IMG/VR virus record: IMGVR_UViG_3300042869_000408
Coordinates: 1 to 24,140 of that record
Source: a virus
Reading direction: 5' to 3' (one strand)
Length of the DNA stretch: 24,140 nucleotides
The notes below the pieces were generated by a model that had not been told where the DNA came from, made no database searches, and saw nothing but the letters and a program-made list of their open reading frames with translations. Positions 6,453 to 13,447 of the stretch are shown here, in pieces. The translations under genes and the position numbers were made by a program. The first letter of the stretch is position 1, and each line of letters opens with the position of its first letter.

Positions 6453-6831
6453 ACATTCTATATTGTTTTTCCATTAGAAATAATATCAGATATTCATCAC
6501 GCATTGTTGCTGTTTGTGCAGGAGATGGAATGTAATATAGAAGAATAGCTTGTAACCAATCATCAGGAATGTCTTTGAGAAGAACATATTTCCCAATAAC
6601 ATTATTCCATCTATAGAAATACTGTCTAATGATAGAAAATGGGTGGTCCTCTATGAACATACTAAAATCAATTACACTATTCTCTTCACGCCACCCCCAT
6701 CTAGCATAGTTTAATCCCCCATCCACCATGGCATTCCCACAAGAACAATGCTTGTAGTCATGACCATAGTAGCTTTGTATATTGTCACCACATAGATTAC
6801 AATGTACAGAGTTATAGAATAGGGTTTTCAT
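6439..6831 (-). CDS. zinc-ribbon phage protein
   Basis: A 130-residue protein with an N-terminal zinc ribbon: CNLCGD (Cys11, Cys14) and CSCGNAMVDGG (Cys29, Cys31), followed by LNYARWGW. This short CxxC...CxC ribbon with a NAMVDGG turn recurs in phage hypothetical proteins. The rest is hydrophobic and aromatic (FYRWNNVIG, WLQAILLYYIPSP) but has no clear transmembrane helix. Function is unknown; nucleic-acid or protein binding through the ribbon is likely. It starts 1 nt after the stop of the Arm-domain gene. Confidence 0.7.
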   Translation of the reverse strand: MKTLFYNSVHCNLCGDNIQSYYGHDYKHCSCGNAMVDGGLNYARWGWREENSVIDFSMFIEDHPFSIIRQYFYRWNNVIGKYVLLKDIPDDWLQAILLYYIPSPAQTATMRDEYLILFLMEKQYRMYGEE

Positions 6832-6832
6832 C

Positions 6833-6976
6833 TTAGTTCACGATTAATGATTCCAGCCACATTTTAGCAGCTTTCATTGTAGTGAAATTCTTGCTAATGC
6901 GTACACCATTTACATACTTCCTAGCTCTGTAGGTTCCGCTAATGGTCTTGTACATGTTTGTTGTCTTCTTTTTCAT
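6833..6976 (-). CDS. stand-alone Arm/AP2-type DNA-binding domain (47 aa)
   Basis: A short gene between dut and the zinc-ribbon gene. The 47-residue product reads MYKTISGTYRARKYVNGVRI (residues 8-27) then SKNFTTMKAAKMWLESL: three beta-strands followed by an amphipathic helix. This is the layout of the Arm DNA-binding domain at the N-terminus of tyrosine recombinases and of AP2-like domains, with a KNFTTMKAAKMW segment like the KxFxTxxEAxxW core. No catalytic integrase domain follows. It may be a small DNA-binding regulator. The stop is 1 nt from the next ATG. The start was chosen as the first ATG after the dut stop. Confidence 0.65.
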   Translation of the reverse strand: MKKKTTNMYKTISGTYRARKYVNGVRISKNFTTMKAAKMWLESLIVN

Positions 6977-6994
6977 GCTATTTGGTTTTTATTG

Positions 6995-7441
6995 TTATTT
7001 AGTTCCTGTGGATCCAAATCCACCCTCACCTCTTTCTGACTCATTAAGACTATCCACTTCTTCAAACTCTACATTCTCAATCTTCTCAAAATAGATTTGA
7101 GCCACTCTTTCTCCAGCTTCATAAGGGAATGGATAAAGCCAAGCGTTATCTGTAACATTGGTAAAGACTGCCATCCATTCTCCTCTATAATCACTGTCAA
7201 TTATTCCTATAGAGTTGTTCATAATCCAGTTATGCTTTGTAAAATTACTACGTGGAACCAATACGCCTCTATAGCCCTCTGGAATCTCTGTAGCAAACCC
7301 TAGTCCTACATATCTCTTGTTAGGAAACTTAGCATTATAGGTTACGCTCTGTGCGTAAACATCAAAACAAGCAGCATGCAAACTACCCTTTATAGGTAGT
7401 TTTGCATCTGGGTAGAGTTTTTTAAATTTCACTTTTAACAT
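6995..7441 (-). CDS. dut: dUTP diphosphatase (trimeric dUTPase)
   Basis: A 148-residue enzyme, the usual size for a trimeric dUTPase, which hydrolyses dUTP to dUMP and PPi, keeping uracil out of DNA and feeding dTMP synthesis. All five motifs are seen: 1 ACFDVYA (24-30), 2 PRSNF (63-67), 3 GIIDSDYRGEW (79-89) with the catalytic Asp in GIID, 4 GERVAQ (110-115), 5 RGEGGFGSTG (137-146), the flexible P-loop-like lid. Motif 1 is slightly unusual (ACFD rather than AGYD). It overlaps recA by 20 nt and fits with the UDG-like protein and RNR elsewhere in the window. Confidence 0.95.
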   Translation of the reverse strand: MLKVKFKKLYPDAKLPIKGSLHAACFDVYAQSVTYNAKFPNKRYVGLGFATEIPEGYRGVLVPRSNFTKHNWIMNNSIGIIDSDYRGEWMAVFTNVTDNAWLYPFPYEAGERVAQIYFEKIENVEFEEVDSLNESERGEGGFGSTGTK

Positions 7442-8450
7442 GTTCTTCAGATTTTATTTCTGTTTGTTTAATTTTAGATTTAATCTTTTCTTTAATGTCG
7501 TTATAGAACTCTTCGTTATCTAACAATAGTGCACTAAATTGCTCAAGATCATACTTAGTCTCTCCAAATGTAATGGTTTTACCCCACTTCTTGAAAATCT
7601 CAAACTCACTACCAAGTTCCATAATCTCTTTCTCCTTATCAATTCCCAGACCATAAACAATCTCAAATTGATGAACTTTGTAGGGAGGAGACATTTTGTT
7701 CTTTGTAGCCTTCACCTTTGTCAGATTTGCATAGTTTACGTCACCCTCTTTCAACAAGCTTTTGCTCACCTCAATGCGACAGTCTGAATAGTATTTCAGC
7801 GCATGTCCACCTTGAGTGGTAGTGGGATTACCAAACATTACACCAATCTTCTCACGGTATTGACTGATTACAATTACACAAACATTGTGCTCAGCAAGAG
7901 CAGATTTCATTTTTGGATAGGCAGAGCTATTCAACAAAGCTTTCCTACCAATAGAAGAATCTCCTACATCACCATCCAACATCTTTTTAGGAATCAATGA
8001 GCTGTCACTATCTATGATTACAAGATCAATAGTTCCAGTGCTAATCATTTCCATAGCAATATTAAAACCTTCTTCACCGCAACTAGGCTGAGCAATTAAC
8101 ATCTTTGTAGTGTCTACACCAATAGTTTCAAAATACTTCTTATCTACAGCATGCTCACCATCTATATACAATACAACACCACCTTTCTTCTGACATTCTG
8201 CCACAGCATGACCACATATTGTAGACTTACCTGAACCCTCCCATCCCATAAGTTCGTACATCCTACCTTTAACGAATCCACCTGTACCAAGTGTAATCCA
8301 ATCAAATCCAATACTTCCTGTGCTGATTACATCATAATCACCTTCTGTCTTGCTGTCTAATGTGAGGATTGTACCTACACCATAAGTCTTGTTCAACTTG
8401 TCCATTGCATCCTGGAACTTATTTCCAGTTGGTTCTTTTGTCTTTGCCAT
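7422..8450 (-). CDS. recA: RecA recombinase
   Basis: A 342-residue protein that aligns by eye with bacterial RecA along its length. The Walker A motif is GWEGSGKST (69-77; bacteria GPESSGKTT), the catalytic Glu is in YIDGEHAVD (Glu99), Walker B is DLVIIDSDSS, and the L2 region is very close to bacterial RecA: SQYREKIGVMFGNPTTTQGG. It forms ATP-dependent filaments on ssDNA and promotes strand exchange. The C-terminus ends in a Lys/Glu-rich tail, shorter than in E. coli. It is first in its transcription unit with a strong promoter 16 nt upstream, so it could be highly expressed. The gene overlaps dut. Confidence 0.95.
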   Translation of the reverse strand: MAKTKEPTGNKFQDAMDKLNKTYGVGTILTLDSKTEGDYDVISTGSIGFDWITLGTGGFVKGRMYELMGWEGSGKSTICGHAVAECQKKGGVVLYIDGEHAVDKKYFETIGVDTTKMLIAQPSCGEEGFNIAMEMISTGTIDLVIIDSDSSLIPKKMLDGDVGDSSIGRKALLNSSAYPKMKSALAEHNVCVIVISQYREKIGVMFGNPTTTQGGHALKYYSDCRIEVSKSLLKEGDVNYANLTKVKATKNKMSPPYKVHQFEIVYGLGIDKEKEIMELGSEFEIFKKWGKTITFGETKYDLEQFSALLLDNEEFYNDIKEKIKSKIKQTEIKSEEHVKSEI

Positions 8451-8466
8451 AGTTTTTTTCTTTTAC

Positions 8467-8498
8467 CAAATATACAAAATATAATTAATCGGGCCAAA
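8467..8498 (-). promoter_or_regulatory. promoter of the recA unit
   Basis: On the minus strand, TTTG (8495-8498), 20 nt, then TATATTTG (8467-8474). This exactly matches the Bacteroidota -33/-7 pattern (TTTG, TAnnTTTG). The ATG of recA lies 16 nt after the -7 box, in an A-rich leader without Shine-Dalgarno. The -33 box lies just after the T-run of the preceding terminator. Confidence 0.85.
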
Positions 8499-8511
8499 TA
8501 ATAAAAAAAGA

Positions 8512-8535
8512 GCCCCAGGATAGAAATCCCAGGGC
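8512..8535 (-). terminator. terminator after the RNR unit
   Basis: An imperfect hairpin GCCCCAGGAT / ATCCCAGGGC (CA/CA internal loop, loop AGAA) lies 24 nt after the DUF5522-like gene. On the minus strand it is followed by a T-run (T7 after GGGCTC). It separates the RNR unit from recA. Confidence 0.75.
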
Positions 8536-8558
8536 GTAAATCGAAAAACAGATATACG

Positions 8559-8735
8559 TTATAATTCTTTCTTTTTCTCCAGTTCTTTGTTACCCTTTAC
8601 AGGGGGCTTTGTAAACGGACAATGCCTACATTTGTTGCCACAGCACGTGCCCCTCTGTAAAAAGTAAGCTTCTGTGAAAATCACTTTATCCCCATCGAGA
8701 TAGTAGTGTACGTCTCTTATAAATTCTTGTTTCAT
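8559..8735 (-). CDS. DUF5522-like small Cys-rich protein
   Basis: A 58-residue protein whose ATG overlaps the stop of the ribonucleotide reductase gene (TAATG), so translation is probably coupled. It reads DVHYYLDGDKVIFTEAYFLQ, then RGTCCGNKCRHCPF (29-42), followed by a Lys-rich tail. The motif TE.Y.L.RG.CCGN.CRHCP is what I recall from DUF5522, a family of very short cellular proteins common in Bacteroidota and of unknown function. The four clustered Cys could bind zinc or an Fe-S cluster or act in thiol redox chemistry. Its location right behind a thiol-dependent reductase makes a redox link attractive, but that is inference. Confidence 0.8.
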   Translation of the reverse strand: MKQEFIRDVHYYLDGDKVIFTEAYFLQRGTCCGNKCRHCPFTKPPVKGNKELEKKKEL

Positions 8736-10660
8736 TAGATGTTGATTTCACATGCACCACCTCCGCATGCCTGTATAGCACCAAAATCAACTGAATCATC
8801 CATTTCAGTCACCTTAGTTAAATCAATAGATGTCAATGAGGTGATACGTTTGTTGTATTCTTCTTCAGTAATGTCCTCGAAAGGTGCTTGAGAATAACTA
8901 CCTCCCCAATAGGGCAATACCGACAAACCATTATACACTTCACGATTGTTAAACATCCAATTTCCTACAATTTCCCATTCATTATCTTCTCCCTTCTCAG
9001 ATGGAGTGTAATTAGGTGATCCATCAGGAGTAATACAAGTTGAATATTTTCTACTACTATCAATAGAAATTGTAGCACTTACGTTATGTGTATTATCACC
9101 ATTAATGTGTCCTGGTTTGATCCATTCTAGAGAGAACCTTTTAACACGTTCTAATGTGTCAATAGCTGTTTCTGTCCTGAATATAGATCCTTCTGGGGCT
9201 TTAACAGGAATACGTACACAAACTGTGTCTGTAGGTCTGAGGACATCATCTTCACAGAGCTCTGGATGATTTACCATTAGGTAAGCTGCCATGTCTTCAT
9301 TCTTATTAAACCTCATAGTCCTGAGGTAATAAGGAGCATGCCATGCATGAATACCACTAGCTGTACCTAACACTAGACTGGTTGTACCACTAGGCTTAAT
9401 ACATGTAATCCTAGCTGCCTCATTAGTTCCTATTACATTACTAATCATGCTATTCATCACCTTGGCTACATGTGCTGCTATGTCAAGATCATACTTAAGA
9501 ATCTCACCAGATCCTATTCCTGTCATACCAATTCCCAATAGAGCATCCTTTTGTGTTGTCTTTTGCCAAATTGGACGGAGATAATGAAAATCTGTAAACC
9601 CAGCCTGAAGAGTTCCAAAGAATGCTGCTGTAGCAACACGCTCATTCAAATCCTCTTGACTAGTTACATCGCTTACATTCACCTCACACAGGTTACAGAA
9701 TTGATATGGTCTGAGAGCAATCTCACAACATGGATTAGTTCCCCAATCTTTATTGTTTGTCCAATAGATTCCTGGTTCACCAGATCCACTTGCTTCAATC
9801 CTCTTCCATAGAGCATTGAATTCTTCTTCACCTACCACTCCTCTTTCAAGTACAGCACTGTTATTAGCCCTACCACGCTGCTCATTTAGCATATACCACT
9901 CACCATACTTACATGTTACCATTTCCTCATCATCATGGCTAAACAAAGCAATCATAGCACTTCTGCGGATACCACCAGCAAGTACACTGTTAGCAATATG
10001 ACAAAGCATATCATGACACTCTAGAGGTGTGAGATGTTCCCCTTCTTGTTTCCTATCAAGAATAGCTTGTACGTGAGACAAACAAAGCTTAAGAGGTTCA
10101 GGACCAGGAGCTTTACCACCAGCTGTAATCAATCTAGCACCCTTCTGACGGATGGATCTAAAGTCAAACTCAGGCATAAACTTTCCCTCTAAATAGGCTT
10201 TAAACAGCACTTTTACAGCATCTGCCCATCCCATAATAGAATCTTCCACCAAATAGTGCCTTTTCTTGCCTGTTTTAGTGATTGCAGGAAGTTGTGCTAC
10301 ATGATGCTTCTGTACAGAATATCCAACTCCTGTTCCTCCTAATAGCAAGAACATAGTTTCACTGAAGCTATGTAAGCTATCTATTGGAAGAAAACAACAG
10401 TTATAAATCCTTGAATTGTTCACTTCAGCAGCTGGACCAGCAAATTGAAGAGCTCTCATAGAAGGTAAGATCTTCTTATCCCTGATCATTTTAGCACTAC
10501 TTACAATAGCGTTTTCTAATTTAGGATATTTCTTAATCATCATACCCTGGTACCTGTCTACAATTTCATCCCAGGTTTCTCTGCGTTTTTGTTCTGGCAA
10601 ATATTTTGAATATTTACTAAACACGGTTATTTTACTCAATGCGTCCAATCCTAAATCCAT
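8735..10660 (-). CDS. nrdJ: class II (adenosylcobalamin-dependent) ribonucleotide reductase, monomeric RTPR type
   Basis: A 641-residue enzyme that reduces ribonucleotides to deoxyribonucleotides by a radical made from coenzyme B12, with no need for oxygen. Active-site features: NCC near residues 87-89 (first redox Cys), NPCCEIALRPYQFC (309-322) carrying the thiyl-radical Cys311, Glu313 and second redox Cys322 with the spacing of Cys408/Glu410/Cys419 in the Lactobacillus enzyme, and IKPSGTTS (421-428) in the phosphate-binding loop. The C-terminal CGGGAC (Cys632, Cys637) is the swinging dithiol. It is about 100 residues shorter than the 739-residue Lactobacillus RTPR and has no ATP-cone at the N-terminus. 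There is no NrdB-like gene nearby. It heads its own unit, with the DUF5522-like gene coupled behind. Confidence 0.92.
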   Translation of the reverse strand: MDLGLDALSKITVFSKYSKYLPEQKRRETWDEIVDRYQGMMIKKYPKLENAIVSSAKMIRDKKILPSMRALQFAGPAAEVNNSRIYNCCFLPIDSLHSFSETMFLLLGGTGVGYSVQKHHVAQLPAITKTGKKRHYLVEDSIMGWADAVKVLFKAYLEGKFMPEFDFRSIRQKGARLITAGGKAPGPEPLKLCLSHVQAILDRKQEGEHLTPLECHDMLCHIANSVLAGGIRRSAMIALFSHDDEEMVTCKYGEWYMLNEQRGRANNSAVLERGVVGEEEFNALWKRIEASGSGEPGIYWTNNKDWGTNPCCEIALRPYQFCNLCEVNVSDVTSQEDLNERVATAAFFGTLQAGFTDFHYLRPIWQKTTQKDALLGIGMTGIGSGEILKYDLDIAAHVAKVMNSMISNVIGTNEAARITCIKPSGTTSLVLGTASGIHAWHAPYYLRTMRFNKNEDMAAYLMVNHPELCEDDVLRPTDTVCVRIPVKAPEGSIFRTETAIDTLERVKRFSLEWIKPGHINGDNTHNVSATISIDSSRKYSTCITPDGSPNYTPSEKGEDNEWEIVGNWMFNNREVYNGLSVLPYWGGSYSQAPFEDITEEEYNKRITSLTSIDLTKVTEMDDSVDFGAIQACGGGACEINI

Positions 10661-10689
10661 AGTTTTTTTTTGTTTATTAGTTAAAAAAA

Positions 10690-10716
10690 GGGGATTGCAA
10701 ACTTACTGCAATCCCC
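10690..10716 (-). terminator. terminator before the RNR gene (end of unit D)
   Basis: A perfect 10-bp stem GGGGATTGCA / TGCAATCCCC with a 7-nt loop. On the minus strand it is followed by seven T (10683-10689). It ends the 14308-10744 unit. The same hairpin contains the -7 box of the RNR promoter in its loop. Confidence 0.85.
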
Positions 10717-10728
10717 TCTAATAACCAA
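10698..10728 (-). promoter_or_regulatory. promoter of the RNR unit, inside the terminator hairpin
   Basis: On the minus strand, TTG (10726-10728), 20 nt, then TAAGTTTG (10698-10705), an exact TAnnTTTG box. The -7 box covers the loop and edges of the stem, so folding of the upstream transcript and initiation of the next use the same bases. The leader before ATG at 10660 is about 32 nt. Confidence 0.7.
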
Positions 10729-10743
10729 GACATTTTGAAAATT

Positions 10744-10998
10744 CTATCTAACTAACATTCTTATTTTCACTCCCAATTCCATATCATTTGAAGTGGTTTT
10801 AACAAGATTGATTATCTCAGCATTCTGGCTAATAATCTTCTCAATGTACAATGTAGCATCTTGAAGTTCCTCTTGGAGATGTAATAGATAGTTGTCGTGA
10901 TTGTTTTCATATAACGTTGTGTTATACTTTCTTATTCCAACAGCACTTCTCTGTTGAAACTTTTCAATCACTTGGTCTACAATTGGGTCTGTTCGCAT
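10744..10998 (-). CDS. 84-aa hypothetical protein, possibly MazG-like
   Basis: An 84-residue protein: DPIVDQVIEKFQQRSAVGIR, KYNTTLYENNHDNYLLHLQE, ELQDATLYIEKI. I recall a common phage family with the pattern RSxxGIxKYxTTLxxNN.DxxxHxxEELxDAxxYxEK. The EELxDAxxY helix resembles metal-binding helices of MazG-type nucleotide pyrophosphohydrolases, so a nucleotide-cleaning role is possible but unproven. It begins inside the upstream gene (22-nt overlap) and is last in its unit, just before the terminator. Confidence 0.7.
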   Translation of the reverse strand: MRTDPIVDQVIEKFQQRSAVGIRKYNTTLYENNHDNYLLHLQEELQDATLYIEKIISQNAEIINLVKTTSNDMELGVKIRMLVR

Positions 10999-11357
10999 AT
11001 TTTATCATTTAATAGTTTAAACGCATCTAGAATAGCAATCTTCTCCACTTCCTTCCTAGTGTCATACCATACAACATCTAAGAATTTAATATCTCTAGGA
11101 TATATTTTGTAAGAAAACTTATCATTTGATACACTTATTTCAATGTATATTTGATTTTCATCAAAAACATCAAATAGCGCTCTTGGAGAACCGTCAATGA
11201 TTTTAGCTATTTTATCATTGCCAACTCCCATTTCTCTTACAAACTCCTTAAAGTTTTCAGGAAGACTGTCATCATTCAAACTTTTTAACATAATTTCTAG
11301 GTAGTAGTTATTTACCACCTTTGCTGCTTCTGGATACTTCTCTAATGTTTCTAGCAT
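10977..11357 (-). CDS. 126-aa hypothetical protein
   Basis: A 126-residue acidic protein with helical N-terminus (LETLEKYPEAAKVVNNYYLE) and a central segment VREMGVGNDKIAKIIDGSPR followed by beta-strands (IYIEISVSNDKFSYKIYPRD). It has no recognised domain or membrane segment. It overlaps both neighbours (7 nt upstream, 22 nt downstream), so the genes of this block are probably translated together. Function is unknown. Confidence 0.65.
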   Translation of the reverse strand: MLETLEKYPEAAKVVNNYYLEIMLKSLNDDSLPENFKEFVREMGVGNDKIAKIIDGSPRALFDVFDENQIYIEISVSNDKFSYKIYPRDIKFLDVVWYDTRKEVEKIAILDAFKLLNDKICEQTQL

Positions 11358-11557
11358 GGTTCATTATTTTTTAAACGTTCTGCTCTTTCAGCCCACCAGT
11401 CTCTTTCATACTTAATCTCTGATATAGATATGGCATCACCCATATCCATCTCTTCATACTGCGCACCGTATTTATCACTCTCAATCTGACAAAATATAAT
11501 AGCTTGGTCTACACCATGCTCATAAATCACTTTTTGTAAAAACTCTTCGTTATACAT
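11351..11557 (-). CDS. 68-aa hypothetical protein
   Basis: A 68-residue acidic protein (MYNEEFLQKVIYEHGVDQAI, then YEEMDMGDAISISEIKYERD, and a C-terminal WWAERAERLKNNEPC). It is helical, with a single Cys as last residue. No family is recognised. It overlaps its neighbours by 8 and 7 nt. The unbroken overlap chain supports it being expressed. Confidence 0.6.
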   Translation of the reverse strand: MYNEEFLQKVIYEHGVDQAIIFCQIESDKYGAQYEEMDMGDAISISEIKYERDWWAERAERLKNNEPC

Positions 11558-12101
11558 GTTCTTTAAGTTTATTAATGTCTAATGTTTCGTTTTCTTCTAT
11601 AAATCCTTGCCAAACTTCCATAGAATCATCAAATTCTACACCAAGCTTTTCCTCCCAGAATTTCTTCAAATCCTCTGTCTTATTAAATATACGATATTGC
11701 AAAGAAATCTCATCTTTATGCAATCCGTTCTTTTTAATCTTGATGATCTTTGGAAACATAGCTTGGAACTCTCTTGATGTTTTGGAATATTTACCCATCT
11801 TTATAAGAGAGAAGTCCTTTTGAAACTTCTTGTTGAGTTCATAAACAACCACTACAAATCCACCAGAATGGTCATAATCATCTACGATTAATTTTGTACG
11901 CTCATACTCATCGTCTAGAAACAGTTTGAATTTGTCCAAACTAGTAGGATGAAACAGTAGATATATAGAATTCTTATACTGTACATCTCTACTTCCGTCG
12001 ATTATATAAGCATTTATAAAACCATTATCTCTCAATCTTTCTCTGTCAACTTTAAGAGTCGGCACCATGAATATACTTGTAATAGTTTTCTTAAGCTCCA
12101 T
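11550..12101 (-). CDS. 183-aa hypothetical protein
   Basis: A 183-residue protein of mixed alpha/beta type. It begins MELKKTITSIFMVPTLKVDR, has IYLLFHPTSLDKFKLFLDDE in the first half, then GGFVVVVYELNKKFQKDF and an acidic helical end. It contains no Cys and no clear catalytic motif. From memory, similar proteins occur as uncharacterised ORFs in phages of Bacteroidota. It starts 2 nt after the PD-(D/E)XK nuclease stop and overlaps the next gene by 8 nt. Function is unknown. Confidence 0.68.
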   Translation of the reverse strand: MELKKTITSIFMVPTLKVDRERLRDNGFINAYIIDGSRDVQYKNSIYLLFHPTSLDKFKLFLDDEYERTKLIVDDYDHSGGFVVVVYELNKKFQKDFSLIKMGKYSKTSREFQAMFPKIIKIKKNGLHKDEISLQYRIFNKTEDLKKFWEEKLGVEFDDSMEVWQGFIEENETLDINKLKEHV

Positions 12102-12103
12102 TC

Positions 12104-13150
12104 CTACCTCCTTATGTTTACTAATCCATTAGATAAATAATTCTCTCTTGATATATTCCATACATCATTCTCCTTAGCCCATTTCAAATCTTCAATTAGA
12201 CTAGTTACACCTGGATAGTTACGTCCTTTATGCTCAAATCCAGTGAGAGCATCCTGCATGTCGTCTGTATCAAGTGTGTAAATCAAAGGATTAAAATAGT
12301 TTGTACTGTCACAAACGATAAACTTTGGATATTCTACATAATAATCTACAATATCAAGTTCTTCCTTAAACTTAGTACAAGCCACCCAATACAGATAGGC
12401 TTGAATATATGCTCTTCTATAGAGATAGTATTCTTCATAGAATCCTTCTACAGCCCAAACACATTTAAGGTCATAAACTTGTACAGTCTTGTTGGTATGA
12501 TCGACAATCAATTTATCCATCATACTCTTAAACTCAACTCCTCCAACTTTATATCCTTCTATCTGCACTTGATTGAACACTTCCCATCTTGCGCTGTTTA
12601 TAAGATTAACCACTTCTGCAGTGACACTATTAGTCTTCAGTTCTGTCACAATCTTTTCAGAATTTGTGACATCTTCTGTTGTAATCACTGTTAGTCCTTT
12701 GCTTCTTACAGTTCTGATTTCATTGTAATAAATCTCAGCATCTGTTCCTACAAATTTACCAATTACAGCATCAAATTTGATTTTGAAACCGCTTTCAACA
12801 TATGCATCTTTTGCAATTTCCTCAAACTGCCTGGAAATATTACCAAATTCATCTGTAGCATCTTTAGTAAACTTATATAAAGCTTCTACAAATGCAAGCA
12901 TTAGTCCTGTAGGAGCTGTTGCGCAGCTAGACATATAGAACCTATTGTCAAACTCTTCTGGTTCTAATAGCAATGTTTCTACAATTCTACCAATTGTAGC
13001 AGCCTGGGTGTCCTTATCATCAATCTTCTCTCCAAGAACATACTTACGATGGTATTTCTTTCTGTCCATGGAGAACTCTTTTAATGAACTAGAGCTATCC
13101 ATTTCGATAGCCCTGTACATTGCTTCAGTTTTCTTCTTTCCTTCTATCAT
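12104..13150 (-). CDS. PD-(D/E)XK nuclease, RecE/YqaJ-like exonuclease
   Basis: A 348-residue protein, counted from ATG at 13150 (a TTG at 13174 would add 8 residues but overlaps the upstream gene more). The signature is an N-terminal helix region with ATIGRIVETLLLEPEEFDNR (51-70), like the GxxxHxLLLxPxxF segment of RecE/PDDEXK_12 exonucleases. The catalytic strand pair follows: VEFKSMMDKLIVDHTN (205-220, Asp212) and VQVYDLKCV (223-231, Asp227, Lys229), a D-x14-DxK pattern. Family members digest DNA ends for recombination or replication, so it could make 3' tails for RecA. crAss-like phages carry a PD-(D/E)XK gene in the same module type. It overlaps the upstream gene by 26 nt. Confidence 0.82.
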   Translation of the reverse strand: MIEGKKKTEAMYRAIEMDSSSSLKEFSMDRKKYHRKYVLGEKIDDKDTQAATIGRIVETLLLEPEEFDNRFYMSSCATAPTGLMLAFVEALYKFTKDATDEFGNISRQFEEIAKDAYVESGFKIKFDAVIGKFVGTDAEIYYNEIRTVRSKGLTVITTEDVTNSEKIVTELKTNSVTAEVVNLINSARWEVFNQVQIEGYKVGGVEFKSMMDKLIVDHTNKTVQVYDLKCVWAVEGFYEEYYLYRRAYIQAYLYWVACTKFKEELDIVDYYVEYPKFIVCDSTNYFNPLIYTLDTDDMQDALTGFEHKGRNYPGVTSLIEDLKWAKENDVWNISRENYLSNGLVNIRR

Positions 13151-13430
13151 ACTTAATTTGTTTATAAGATTCAATAATACTATTGTACATCATTCTCACT
13201 TCTCTAGGGACATTCTTGAAGAACCATCTACATTCTATTTCATATTCACTTCCTTCAGGATCTATAATCCAGAACTGATGTTTCTTTCCTTGGTATTCTA
13301 TAACTCCTTCATACCAAGTTTCAACAAATGATGGTGTCTTCTCAACAGCAATGCTAATTTCATTCTCTTTTTCGTTCTCTTTGTTCCACATAATGTGGTT
13401 TGGGTCTTCTTGATCGCTATAAATTGCCAT
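13125..13430 (-). CDS. 101-aa hypothetical protein
   Basis: A 101-residue protein counted from ATG at 13430; an in-frame TTG at 13460 would run into the GIY-YIG gene, so ATG is preferred. It begins MAIYSDQEDPNHIMWNKENE, then has beta-like SFVETWYEGVIEYQGKKHQF and WIIDPEGSEYEIECRWFFKN, and a charged helical end. No domain is recognised. It is separated by 17 nt from the GIY-YIG stop and overlaps the exonuclease gene, with which it may be coupled. Confidence 0.65.
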   Translation of the reverse strand: MAIYSDQEDPNHIMWNKENEKENEISIAVEKTPSFVETWYEGVIEYQGKKHQFWIIDPEGSEYEIECRWFFKNVPREVRMMYNSIIESYKQIKYDRRKEEN

Positions 13431-13447
13431 TCTTTTCGTTTTGAGTT

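Noticed and set aside
12230-12694. 154-residue open frame on the plus strand
   Set aside because: It lies wholly antisense to the PD-(D/E)XK nuclease gene, has low-complexity composition and no recognisable domain. It is a shadow of that gene.
13151-13174. TTG start for the PD-(D/E)XK nuclease, adding 8 residues
   Set aside because: The ATG at 13150 gives a smaller overlap with the upstream gene, and the extra residues carry no conserved motif. It cannot be wholly excluded.
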